Assembly: GCA_041821315.1 (NCBI GenBank)
Contig: JBGUEO010000013.1
Location: forward strand, 1-64,000
DNA from: DIGJ01 sp041821315
GTDB lineage: Bacteria > Bacillota > Clostridia > Lachnospirales > Lachnospiraceae
Length of the DNA stretch: 64,000 nucleotides
Direction of reading: 5' to 3'
Shown here: positions 55,256 to 63,098 of the stretch, piece after piece
How the letters are laid out: every line of letters starts with the position of its first letter
How positions within the stretch are numbered: the first letter of the stretch is position 1
Program-made: the position numbers and the translations under genes
The notes under the pieces: generated by a model
Databases searched by the model: none
What the model saw: only the letters and a program-made list of their open reading frames with translations
What the model was told of the DNA's origin: nothing

Positions 55256-55774
55256 TCATAGAGCCGCAGTAACAGTTCCAGCTCCACATTGTCCTCCGAT
55301 ACTATCGATATGATGAAAAAGGATTCCCGCTACCCGTTTTTTCCTTTTGATTCTTCCCTCTTTTAATTGAATCACCTCAAATATATTTTCCTGTTGCAGG
55401 ACTGTAATTGTTATTTCAATATCATACCGGAGTTTTTCCATTTCATAAAAATCACAATCTAACAAAAGTGTTCCTACCTTTACTTTTTTTTTATCCTCTA
55501 CAAATTTTTCTATGTATATTCCATTTAGCTCAACAATATCAGCTCCAATATAGATCCAAATCCTAACACCACAATCCGCCTTTATTATAACTGAATGACC
55601 GTCTTTTGCAATCGATTCTATTATCCCTGATACCGGCGATACAATTTTATTACTACTCGGATAGATTGAAATACCTTTACCAAAAAACTCTTTTCGAAAT
55701 ACTTCGTCTTTTACCTGATTTTTGGGAATAATTTCACCATCCACAGGACTAAATATCGTTCTGTTATTCTTCAA
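55256..55774 (-). CDS. PTS EIIA(Glc)-like protein lacking the phospho-His
   Basis: A 172-residue protein with a TTG start after AAAGGAGGT. Residues 5-110 fit the glucose-type EIIA fold (IFSPVDGEII, GISIYPSSNKIVSPVSG, IIESIAKDGHSVII). His60 matches the first conserved His. The phosphorylated second His, normally in a VHxGIDTV context, is Tyr75 in RIWIYIGADIVELNG. A C-terminal tail of about 60 residues with GGQCGAGTVTAAL is not part of EIIA. It probably regulates rather than transfers phosphate. An RpiR-type regulator lies just upstream. Confidence 0.8.
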   Translation of the reverse strand: MKNNRTIFSPVDGEIIPKNQVKDEVFRKEFFGKGISIYPSSNKIVSPVSGIIESIAKDGHSVIIKADCGVRIWIYIGADIVELNGIYIEKFVEDKKKVKVGTLLLDCDFYEMEKLRYDIEITITVLQQENIFEVIQLKEGRIKRKKRVAGILFHHIDSIGGQCGAGTVTAAL

Positions 55775-55869
55775 GGTGTTACCTCCTTTTGATTATCTGC
55801 TTCAATTGGAATATAACACCTTAATTTTTCTATCACAATATACTTTTTGTTGATTGTAATAATGGTTCA

Positions 55870-56757
55870 TTATTTTTTTAATATATTACTCATTTTTGAC
55901 ACTTTTGTATCAAATGAAACCTCTTTATCATAATCAAAATTAATAATGTGCTCTTGTGACATTATTTGTTCATAATCATTTACTAACATTCCCGCAACAA
56001 AAATATCCATGATATAACTAATACATTGATTGATTAAAATTCCATCCATCCCACTTTGCATCGCTTTTAGTGGTAAACGTATAACTTCATCACAGTTTTT
56101 TAAAATTTCATCGGCCAATGGACCCACAATACCTACTACATAAACTCCCAGGCGTTTTAATACTTCTGCTTCATGTATTGCTAACGGATTGTTTCCTGAA
56201 AATGTCATCACAAATGCCAAAATTTTTATTTTCTTGCAATTGGCAACCAAATAACGCTCATTCAATGTATTATAAGCTTTACCCTCTATTCCTAATGTAT
56301 TGAGTTTTTGTGAAACTCCTTCTAATAATGTATAACCAAATCCGGTTCCATAAAAATCAATTTGGTTCATCTTAGACATTCGATTTAAAATACGTGTAAA
56401 TAAATTAGAGCTATTATATAGATTAACTTCTTCCATTAACTCTTTATAAATTTCAGGTAATTTATCAATAATGTCTCTACATGTACTAGATTCATTTATC
56501 ATCATTGCATGTTTGCATGTTTTTACTGTTTCATTTTCTTTCCATTCAAAAAATAGTATCTTTTTTAACTCCTGATACCCTGTGACACTAAGTTTCTTAC
56601 ATAGCCTTACAACTGTAGATTTGCTTGTAAAGGTAGCTTTTCCTAATTCCTCACAATTCATTTGTTGAAACGTATCTGGATGTTTTAAAATATATTCTGC
56701 AAGTAATTTCTCATGGTTGGTAAAATCAATGCCTCTTTGCAATTTTTCAATCAACAT
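55870..56757 (-). CDS. MurR/RpiR-family transcriptional regulator
   Basis: A 295-residue regulator. The N-terminal HTH_6 domain has ELGKATFTSKSTVVRLCKKL, and an SIS domain (about 125-260) follows with IDFYGTGFGYTLLEG and ILAFVMTFSGNNPLAIHEAE, where sugar phosphates bind. The family controls sugar-phosphate or N-acetylmuramic acid genes. The start at 56757 follows GGGGAGA. It sits 30 bp after the ABC-F gene and 95 bp before the EIIA-like gene, so sugar control of the EIIA-like protein is plausible. Confidence 0.9.
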   Translation of the reverse strand: MLIEKLQRGIDFTNHEKLLAEYILKHPDTFQQMNCEELGKATFTSKSTVVRLCKKLSVTGYQELKKILFFEWKENETVKTCKHAMMINESSTCRDIIDKLPEIYKELMEEVNLYNSSNLFTRILNRMSKMNQIDFYGTGFGYTLLEGVSQKLNTLGIEGKAYNTLNERYLVANCKKIKILAFVMTFSGNNPLAIHEAEVLKRLGVYVVGIVGPLADEILKNCDEVIRLPLKAMQSGMDGILINQCISYIMDIFVAGMLVNDYEQIMSQEHIINFDYDKEVSFDTKVSKMSNILKK

Positions 56758-56786
56758 ACTATCTCCCCTTCCTATCATACTCTCAA

Positions 56787-58331
56787 TTATTTTATTTTCA
56801 TTGTTTTTTCAATATCAATAATTCGCTGTGCCCAGCCCTTATAAAAAGCTTCTTCATGGGAAACCAAAAGCACCGTGCCTGGAAACTGTGACAGAGCCAT
56901 TTGCAACGACTCTTTTGCCTGTTTATCCAGATGGTTCGTTGGTTCATCCATAACCAAAAAATTGCAAGGTTTGATGGTAAGTAGACACATTTTAACCTTC
57001 GTCTGTTCACCGCCACTTAACGTCCCAATCTCTTGCATTGCATGCTTGCTTAATATACCGCAACGGGAAAGGTGCTGGCGAACCTCCTTTACCACGAGTG
57101 ATGGAAAGGCGTCGGAGACAATTTGAATCGGTGTTCGCGTTTCATCCTCCCATACCAGATCCTGTTCAAAATATCCAAGCATAACCTGTTGTGAAAATGC
57201 GCAATCTCCCTGCAAAGCTGGAATTTGTTCTACTAATGTTTTAAGCAACGTGGATTTACCAACTCCGTTAAACCCTGTGACAACAACCTTTTGTCCGCCT
57301 TTTATGGAAAAATTAAGCTCTGACAAAATCGGGTAATCATACCCTACCGACAGATGCCTCACCGTCAAATACTCCGTTGTAGTTATCGGCAACTTGGCAA
57401 AATTAAAAACGGACTGAATCTCTTTTTGTTCGAGTGTTTCCATTTTATCCAATCGGTCGAGTTGCTTTTGTCTGCCTCTTGCCATCTTACTTTTTCTTCC
57501 TGCAATATTTTTTCGGATAAATTCCTCTGTCTTTTTAATTTCTTTTTGCTGTGAAGAATACTGCCGTATATAGTCCGCATGCAAAAGCGTTTTCTTTTTC
57601 AGAAATTCCGAGTAACTACCAAAGTATTTTACAATCTTTCCGTTATCTAAATCACAGATACGCGTTGAAATTTTTTCCAGAAACTCATAGTCATGAGAGA
57701 TTACCATAAATGCATTTTCAAGACTCACAAGGTAGTCTGCAAGCCATGTTACATGTTCCTTATCCAGAAAATTAGTTGGCTCGTCAAGTAACAAAATGTC
57801 AGGTTTTTCTAACAACAACTTTGCCAAGATTACCTTTGCCCTCTGTCCACCACTCATTTGTTCAATCGGACACTCTAAACCAATCGAGATCAAGCCTAAG
57901 CCTGAAGCAACCTGTTCAATATGTGTGTCAATCAAATAAAAGTCATAAAGTTCCAGCTGCTCCTGATATTGTGCAGCCTGATACAAATTACTCATATCTT
58001 CGCTTGTACCTTGATTATAAAGCTCATTCATTTTTTTCTCAATGGCGTACAAGTTAAGAAATGCCGATTTCAAAAAAGTTTTCATCGTCATACCCATGTC
58101 TATCTGGGCATACTGATCCAGATAACCTATGTCAACTTTAGGTTGCCACACCACACGTCCAGCATCTGGAATAATTTGCTCTGTGCAAATTTTTATAAGC
58201 GTGCTTTTCCCTGCTCCATTTTGACCTACAATTCCAATATGTTCACCTTTGTTAAGAGATAGCTCCGCATCCTTAAAAAGCTGTCCCTCTCCAAATGAAT
58301 GTGATAAATCCATAATTTCTAATAAACTCAT
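56787..58331 (-). CDS. ABC-F family ATPase, probable ribosomal-protection antibiotic resistance
   Basis: A 514-residue protein with two ATPase domains and no membrane segment. The first has GIVGQNGAGKSTL, MSGGQRAKVILAKLLL and LLLDEPTNFLD. A charged linker follows (about 225-300, KSKMARGRQKQLDRLDKMET). The second has VVVTGFNGVGKSTL, LSGGEQTKVKMCLL and VMDEPTNHLD. ABC-F proteins bind the ribosome and displace drugs such as lincosamides, streptogramins or pleuromutilins. The long leader upstream with an ORF and terminator supports drug-induced expression. The ATG at 58331 is preferred over an upstream TTG that lies within the terminator. Confidence 0.9.
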   Translation of the reverse strand: MSLLEIMDLSHSFGEGQLFKDAELSLNKGEHIGIVGQNGAGKSTLIKICTEQIIPDAGRVVWQPKVDIGYLDQYAQIDMGMTMKTFLKSAFLNLYAIEKKMNELYNQGTSEDMSNLYQAAQYQEQLELYDFYLIDTHIEQVASGLGLISIGLECPIEQMSGGQRAKVILAKLLLEKPDILLLDEPTNFLDKEHVTWLADYLVSLENAFMVISHDYEFLEKISTRICDLDNGKIVKYFGSYSEFLKKKTLLHADYIRQYSSQQKEIKKTEEFIRKNIAGRKSKMARGRQKQLDRLDKMETLEQKEIQSVFNFAKLPITTTEYLTVRHLSVGYDYPILSELNFSIKGGQKVVVTGFNGVGKSTLLKTLVEQIPALQGDCAFSQQVMLGYFEQDLVWEDETRTPIQIVSDAFPSLVVKEVRQHLSRCGILSKHAMQEIGTLSGGEQTKVKMCLLTIKPCNFLVMDEPTNHLDKQAKESLQMALSQFPGTVLLVSHEEAFYKGWAQRIIDIEKTMKIK

Positions 58332-58380
58332 AATTATAATAATCCTTTCTTTTACATCTTCTTGCAAATACGTAACATAA

Positions 58381-58430
58381 ATAAAAATAGCAGAAAGCAA
58401 AGATGCAATTCATGCATCTGCCTTCTGCTA
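58381..58430 (-). terminator. Attenuator terminator in the ABC-F leader
   Basis: Imperfect arms (58413-58430 and 58388-58407) are built on TAGCAGAA/TTCTGCTA and TGCAT/ATGCA. On the minus strand ATTTTTATTT follows. It lies 50 bp before the ABC-F start codon and would stop transcription unless disrupted. Confidence 0.75.
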
Positions 58431-58460
58431 TGCTACAAAACCGAATAATTTTAAATAGCA

Positions 58461-58494
58461 AAAGGCTATAGACAAAACATTGTCCATAGCCTTT
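58461..58494 (-). promoter_or_regulatory. Second hairpin in the ABC-F leader
   Basis: 14-nt arms (58461-58474 and 58481-58494) pair with one G-U in the minus-strand RNA, and a short CTTTTGC follows. It is another terminator-like or anti-terminator hairpin 60 bp upstream of the main attenuator. Confidence 0.55.
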
Positions 58495-58576
58495 ATGAAA
58501 AATACCACAGGAAAATGAGTAATAAAATAAATGCCACCTACTACAGCTAGCCTATGTTTATTACTGCATTTTCCGA

Positions 58577-58643
58577 TGAAGTCAAAGCGGATATTCGCAA
58601 TCCACTTTACTACTTGTTCATAACCGTATTACCACTTCGTGGT
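58577..58643. repeat. Repeat C, copy 1
   Basis: About 66 bp shared with 63032-63098 with few differences. It contains a palindrome around GGATATTCGCAATCC and the tight hairpin TTACCAC-TTC-GTGGTAA. It lies inside the ABC-F leader. Confidence 0.7.
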
Positions 58644-58647
58644 AAGG

Positions 58648-58749
58648 TTACATCCCATAATATTTGTCATACTCTGTACAATGCTTCATCGGTTCGATTT
58701 GTACAGAGTTAAGTTTCCTTTTTGGTTGATCAGTCATATAAACACTCAT
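58648..58749 (-). CDS. 33-residue leader peptide upstream of ABC-F gene
   Basis: GGAG 7 nt before an ATG opens MSVYMTDQPKRKLNSVQIEP, then MKHCTEYDKYYGM and TAA. The sequence over codons 14-27 folds into a hairpin (perfect 11-bp arms ACTCTGTACAA and TTGTACAGAGT). Its loop holds a 9-nt segment (58684-58692) complementary to 58573-58581 downstream. Ribosome stalling here by an antibiotic could change the fold of the leader and allow read-through into the ABC-F gene, as known for other ABC-F resistance genes (mechanism inferred). Confidence 0.65.
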   Translation of the reverse strand: MSVYMTDQPKRKLNSVQIEPMKHCTEYDKYYGM

Positions 58750-58834
58750 TCTTACTCTCCTTGTATTTCAATGTATTAGTTTTATCATAATCATTTGTAT
58801 TTGTCAATATCGCATTCTTTCTATACTTTAAGAA

Positions 58835-58882
58835 TTGACAAAGCGCAACCTATTGCATATAATAAGCAATAGGTTGCGCTTT
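58835..58882 (+). promoter_or_regulatory. Consensus promoter inside a 17-bp palindromic operator
   Basis: TTGACA (58835-58840), 17-nt spacer, TATAAT (58858-58863). Perfect 17-bp arms at 58840-58856 and 58866-58882 surround the -10 box, which lies in the 9-nt loop. The site should be the MarR protein's own operator. Confidence 0.85.
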
Positions 58883-58902
58883 TGAATGGAGGTAAATGAA
58901 CT

Positions 58903-59367
58903 ATGGACATTGAAACAAACCCATATTTGTTTGGCAGCATATTTTTGCTATCAAATAAGCTACAAACACTGGGAGATCGCTATTTGCAAGAAATTACCGT
59001 AAAACAATGGTTTTTACTAATAATGATTCACAATCTTGGCAAAGAGCAACCCTCGGTCACTGAAGTGGCTACATATATTGGCAGTACCCGACAAAATGTG
59101 CGCAAAATGTTGAAGGTTCTATCAACCAAAGGATATGTGGAGCTCACTGTCAATCAACAAGACAAACGGAATCTGTCGGTGGTATTGACTTCTCAAACTT
59201 ACCGCTTTTTCACGCAATTTGAAACCAAGGGCAATGCTTTTTTGCAGCAACTCTTTTATAATATTAATACCACGCTGCTCGAAAACAGTCGACAAACTTT
59301 TGAATCCCTGTTTGAAAACATAGAAAGGATGGAACATAACAATGGCAAAAATAGCAGTAATATATAA
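58903..59367 (+). CDS. MarR-family transcriptional regulator
   Basis: A 154-residue winged-helix regulator. The HTH is SVTEVATYIGSTRQNVRKML and the wing QQDKRNLSVVLTSQ. The ATG follows GGAGG by 8 nt. It overlaps the flavodoxin-like gene by 26 bp, so both are co-expressed from the palindromic promoter. MarR proteins paired with flavin enzymes often respond to oxidants or quinones; that is inference here. Confidence 0.9.
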   Translation: MDIETNPYLFGSIFLLSNKLQTLGDRYLQEITVKQWFLLIMIHNLGKEQPSVTEVATYIGSTRQNVRKMLKVLSTKGYVELTVNQQDKRNLSVVLTSQTYRFFTQFETKGNAFLQQLFYNINTTLLENSRQTFESLFENIERMEHNNGKNSSNI

Positions 59368-59893
59368 ATCCAAATATGGCTTTACAAAAAAATACGCTCA
59401 GTGGATTTCAGAAGAACTGGGGGCTGACCTACTGAAAGCCGAACAAACGAAACCTGCTACATTACAAGGATATGATGCGATTATTTATGGTGGTGGACTG
59501 TATGCAGGAGGTGTTAATGGCATTTCTTTGATTACGAAAAATTTTAGAAGTATCTGCAACAAGAAGCTTTTTCTTTTTACCGTGGGTGCTGCTGATGTGA
59601 CCGATTCGCAAAATATTAACACGATTCGCAATGCGCTCAACCGCGTCCTTACACCTGAAATGCAGGGAAAAATTAAGATCTATCACTTACGGGGAGGCAT
59701 GGACTATGACCAAATGAATTTCATGCATCGTACCATGATAGATATGATGATGAAAATGATACGAAAAAAGCAAGAAAGCGAACTGCGTAGCGATGATAAA
59801 GCGATGATTGAAACCTACGGACAAAAAGTAGACTTTACTGATCGCTTGGCAATTACTCCTATCATTGAGGCGATAAGAACAGAAACAAATTAA
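59342..59893 (+). CDS. Flavodoxin-domain protein (HemG-like)
   Basis: A 183-residue flavodoxin-fold protein. The FMN phosphate loop is IYKSKYGFTKKYA, and YDAIIYGGGLYAGGVNG is the second FMN loop. The C-terminal part has RGGMDYDQMNFMHRTMIDMM, resembling Flavodoxin_5/protoporphyrinogen oxidase HemG-like proteins. It carries electrons with FMN in the cytoplasm. It is the second gene of the MarR operon. Confidence 0.88.
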   Translation: MAKIAVIYKSKYGFTKKYAQWISEELGADLLKAEQTKPATLQGYDAIIYGGGLYAGGVNGISLITKNFRSICNKKLFLFTVGAADVTDSQNINTIRNALNRVLTPEMQGKIKIYHLRGGMDYDQMNFMHRTMIDMMMKMIRKKQESELRSDDKAMIETYGQKVDFTDRLAITPIIEAIRTETN

Positions 59894-59924
59894 CTATAAC
59901 ACCACCTATAATAAACGAAAGAAA

Positions 59925-60158
59925 ATGCCTCAACTACTCAAAGATATCATCGAACAGGTAGAAGATACTACTTTTTCTCGAGCACATTTTGTTGCGTATG
60001 CAGCATACAGTCTAAACTTTAAAATAGTCTATTATTTATTAAGCGACGACTATGACATATATATGGATATTCATCAAGAAGTAAATTTCCTCATAAAAGA
60101 TGTTTAGAAAGGTATTGATGAGCTGTATCTCATCCAAGTATTAGAAATGCAAGAATAA
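59925..60158 (+). pseudogene. MscS-type mechanosensitive channel C-terminal remnant
   Basis: The frame gives SRAHFVAYAAYSLNFKIVYY, then LLSDDYDIYMDIHQEVNFLI, KDV, a TAG at about 60105, and then KGIDELYLIQVLEMQE. This matches the C-terminal domain of MscS channels, in which KRGIEFAYPTQ is common, with a premature stop in the middle. The membrane part is absent. Confidence 0.65.
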
Positions 60159-60205
60159 GTCTTATTTATGGTATAGCACAATAACTGCTTGAAAACATAT
60201 TTTTT

Positions 60206-60252
60206 TAATTCTAACAAAAAAACGGTATTTATCCGTTTTTTTGTTAGAATTA
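60206..60252. terminator. Bidirectional terminator
   Basis: Perfect 20-bp arms (60206-60225 and 60233-60252) include runs of A and T on either side, so it can act as a terminator on both strands. It separates the flavodoxin operon and MscS remnant from the opposing LRR-protein gene. Confidence 0.8.
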
Positions 60253-60323
60253 TTTAATTGGCTTCGACGTAAAAATGACGACCATGAAATAATTACGATC
60301 TATCAATAGTCGCGCTCTACATC

Positions 60324-61481
60324 TTATTTCACATACTTGACGTAAAAATGAGCTTGATCTTCCGACACGCTATCCGCATTTTGAATGGATTTTGCCAGTT
60401 TTGATCCTTTTTTTATAATTAATGTGCCCTCTTTCAGTCCTTTCCATTGATAAGGTTCAAACTCTTTGACTTTTGACTTAGAAAAATCAATCATTGTTAG
60501 TCCTTCAATCTCACCAAATGCACCACCTGCTACAACACAAACATCGTTTGGAACAGTAAATACACCATTCTCTCGTTTAACACTTGGTAATAATTGAAAT
60601 ATCGTTTTATTATTTTTATATTTACTATAGATAACACCTTTGGATACCGCCATATACTTGTTCTTTTTATCTATGTTTACCGTAGATAACTTGGTGCACC
60701 CCATGAATGTACCTTCTTTTATTGCATATACATCAGAAGAAATGCTTACTTTTTTAAGTGAAGTACAATGTGCAAATACCTTATATCCTAAATAAGTAAT
60801 ACCTCCCTTTTTTATCTTAACAGTATTTAGCTTCGTACAACTATCAAAGGCATTTGGAGAAATTGACTTACAGGTTCCCGGAATGGTTACTTGTGTAAGG
60901 TTAACTGCTCCAAAAAAAGCCTGTTCTCCAATATCTGTTACTTCCTTTGGTATGGTATAAGTACCTTTCCGCCCTCCCGGATAGGCTTCTAGGATTACAG
61001 TATCTCCGTATTTTGAAATTAGTACCCCATCCTTCGCCTTATATATTTTATTCTTTTTTGCTACTGTAAATTTTACTAGATTTTCGCAGGATACAAAAGC
61101 ATTTGAGGTACTCTTCATAGAAGCCGGAATACCGATTTGCGTTAGATTTAAGCAGTTCCCAAATACTTCATTCCCAAGCTTTTCGATTCCTTCCCCTATG
61201 GTTACTTTTGTAAGGGTTTCATTTGCTTCAAATACATGACTAGAAATATTTGATACTTTTTTCCCCTTAATCTTCCCTGGAATTGTTATCTCACCACCTT
61301 CTCCTTGATAACCGGTAATACAATAGGTGTTACTGCCATCCCATTCCTCGATATAGGAAAATCCATCACTTGTTACCATTGTATCTGTTTCCGCCTTTGC
61401 TCCCATTGGAGCTCCCAATACAATTAGTATAACTAGGGCTATCCCTTTCCATATCTTAAATTTATGTTTATTATTTTTCAT
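60324..61481 (-). CDS. BspA-like leucine-rich-repeat secreted protein
   Basis: A 385-residue protein with a signal peptide (KIWKGIALVILIVLGAPMGAKA) and LRR_5 repeats throughout, such as TLTKVTIGEGIEKLGNEVFG and NLTQVTIPGTCKSISPNAFD. It has no cell-wall anchor motif. It is shorter than the 1335-residue protein at 10392 and its repeats are more divergent at DNA level. It probably acts at the cell surface in adhesion or binding. Confidence 0.88.
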   Translation of the reverse strand: MKNNKHKFKIWKGIALVILIVLGAPMGAKAETDTMVTSDGFSYIEEWDGSNTYCITGYQGEGGEITIPGKIKGKKVSNISSHVFEANETLTKVTIGEGIEKLGNEVFGNCLNLTQIGIPASMKSTSNAFVSCENLVKFTVAKKNKIYKAKDGVLISKYGDTVILEAYPGGRKGTYTIPKEVTDIGEQAFFGAVNLTQVTIPGTCKSISPNAFDSCTKLNTVKIKKGGITYLGYKVFAHCTSLKKVSISSDVYAIKEGTFMGCTKLSTVNIDKKNKYMAVSKGVIYSKYKNNKTIFQLLPSVKRENGVFTVPNDVCVVAGGAFGEIEGLTMIDFSKSKVKEFEPYQWKGLKEGTLIIKKGSKLAKSIQNADSVSEDQAHFYVKYVK

Positions 61482-61567
61482 CTTGGTATCAATTCCTTTC
61501 TCGGTTTATACGTTTCATAAATGGAACTTTTTTTTCAAAGATATTTGCTTTTTTTAAAATTTCATCA

Positions 61568-62548
61568 CTACCTATTTCTTAGTTTATCTTCTTCTGAATA
61601 GTCGTAGAAAAATCCTTCAATATTTTTAGCCTTACTCAAATCCGTAATTTTTCCATACCCTTCAAAAAATCTGGAAGGTATTGTAACTTCCCATATCAAA
61701 TCGTTCCCATCAATCGTAAGTGAAGCTGGGCATATTTCTTCGGGTGCTGGATCAGACCAATAATAAAAACCTGTAATTGCATCTGATGGACCTTTCTCTG
61801 TTTCATTTTCCTTATCTTTATAAATACTAGACATAACCATAAATTGCATGTCTGACCCCTTTAATTTAAACTCTACTCTCCAAAAACATCGCGCATAATT
61901 GACATTTATATTTGGTAGGTTCATATCATAGCTATTTTTTAAATAAGGATCTGTTAAGGTTATTTTTATACTATTCTCACCAGTCGCTTCTATCTTCGCT
62001 TTCCGTTTTCCTGTTACTATTGTATCTTCTTTGTTTTTTTCTATTTTTACTGATTTTTCTAAAGAATACGTTCCATAATAATAAACTTTATTTACTTTTT
62101 TGTATGCTCGCATACGAAATTTGTAGCTTTTGCCAGCCTCTAAATCAGAGGCTGTATACTTCGTTGTACTATTCTTCTTTACTGTAGCTATTTTTTTGTA
62201 TTTTTTCCCTTCTTGTGCACAATATATCATGTATCCAGTCGCTGAACTCACCTTTCTCCATTTTAGCTTAACGTTACCCTTAGCATCTGCATCTACTGTT
62301 GTAAGTGATACTTTTTTCAATACCTTTTTAACTAACGCTTTTTTACTATCTGCTCCTTTGACCGATTGATTACTCGCTTTTTCTGTGAATGTTTCTAATG
62401 CTAAAGTACGAACCATACACTCCTTATTTGCTGCCTTGACACTACTGGATGCTGGTGTTGCTAAAGAAGCTGTAATTACTATAAACACACATACTAATAT
62501 TCTTATTCTAGTAATTTTGCCCAAAACTAAATTCTGTCCATTTTTCAT
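61568..62548 (-). CDS. Secreted fibronectin type III domain protein
   Basis: A 326-residue protein with a signal peptide (ILVCVFIVITASLATPASSS). A fibronectin type III domain (about 85-175) has KLKWRKVSSATGYMIYCAQE and YKFRMRAYKKVNKVYYYGTY. A C-terminal domain of unknown kind (about 185-326) has two segments rich in aromatic residues. It follows the LRR protein gene on the same strand by 86 bp; both are secreted and may share regulation. Confidence 0.82.
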   Translation of the reverse strand: MKNGQNLVLGKITRIRILVCVFIVITASLATPASSSVKAANKECMVRTLALETFTEKASNQSVKGADSKKALVKKVLKKVSLTTVDADAKGNVKLKWRKVSSATGYMIYCAQEGKKYKKIATVKKNSTTKYTASDLEAGKSYKFRMRAYKKVNKVYYYGTYSLEKSVKIEKNKEDTIVTGKRKAKIEATGENSIKITLTDPYLKNSYDMNLPNINVNYARCFWRVEFKLKGSDMQFMVMSSIYKDKENETEKGPSDAITGFYYWSDPAPEEICPASLTIDGNDLIWEVTIPSRFFEGYGKITDLSKAKNIEGFFYDYSEEDKLRNR

Positions 62549-62677
62549 TATTTCGACCTCTTTCCCATTGATTTGTTATTCTAGTTAAACATATATACTA
62601 TTATTTTATCACAGTCCCCCATTTCTTTCAGACAATCTCTTTATAATATCTTAAGAAGTAGTTGTATAATATTAAGA

Positions 62678-62851
62678 TTATTCTGCGTTTCTTAACTGTT
62701 GTACCACACTACCTTTATTGATTATCCGAACGGCGACAAACGCCACCAATTCTCCCTGCTCCACATTCAGACCGACACCATCAAGCGCCTTAACAAGGTT
62801 TGGTTCGATGCCGTAATAATTTTTAAGTTCGTTTGTTTTCAATATACTCAT
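62678..62851 (-). pseudogene. Collapsed ABC operon: ATPase N-terminus joined to permease C-terminus
   Basis: A 57-residue frame starts MSILKTNELKNYYGIEPNLV, with KALDGVGLNVEQGELVAFVA, matching the first 41 or so residues of the ATPase at 165. It then reads INKGSVVQQLRNAE and stops, matching the last residues of the permease at 841-3351 (NKKSVVEQLRSFE). About 3 kb of an ATPase-permease operon was therefore lost in one deletion between Walker A and the permease tail. The ribosome site AGGAGG and the operator are intact. Confidence 0.85.
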
Positions 62852-62915
62852 AGTAAAGCCTCCTGTTTTCAGTTTTTTTTATGCTTTCATCATACAGGGC
62901 AAATGTCTCTCAATT

Positions 62916-62952
62916 GTCTCAATTTCAAGATCAATTTTCACACTTTTGAGAC
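62916..62952 (-). promoter_or_regulatory. Operator copy 2, in front of the collapsed ABC operon
   Basis: The same GTCTCAA-N23-TTGAGAC inverted repeat as at 68-104, with GAATGAAAT flanking it in both. Its conservation although the genes are gone suggests the duplication is fairly recent, or that the site still binds regulator. Confidence 0.6.
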
Positions 62953-62971
62953 ATTTCATTCTGTATAGCAA

Positions 62972-62996
62972 AAAGGCAGCCGTCAGAGCTGCCTTT
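62972..62996 (-). terminator. Intrinsic terminator after the histidine kinase
   Basis: AAAGGCAGC and GCTGCCTTT pair perfectly around a 7-nt loop; on the minus strand TTTTTGC follows. It separates the kinase gene from the operator of the collapsed ABC genes. Confidence 0.85.
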
Positions 62997-63031
62997 CATA
63001 AAATCAAGTGTTATTTTTAATTTGTATCTAG

Positions 63032-63098
63032 TCAAAGCGGATATTCGCAATCCGCTTTGCTACTTGCTCATAACCTTATTACCACTTCGTGGTATTTT
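63032..63098. repeat. Repeat C, copy 2
   Basis: About 66 bp almost identical to 58577-58643. It overlaps the kinase stop codon; the last residues of that protein (NTTKW) are encoded by the repeat. Confidence 0.7.

Noticed and set aside
58381..58750. A metabolite riboswitch in the ABC-F leader
   Set aside because: I recognised no known aptamer core; the ORF plus competing hairpins fit ribosome-mediated attenuation better.
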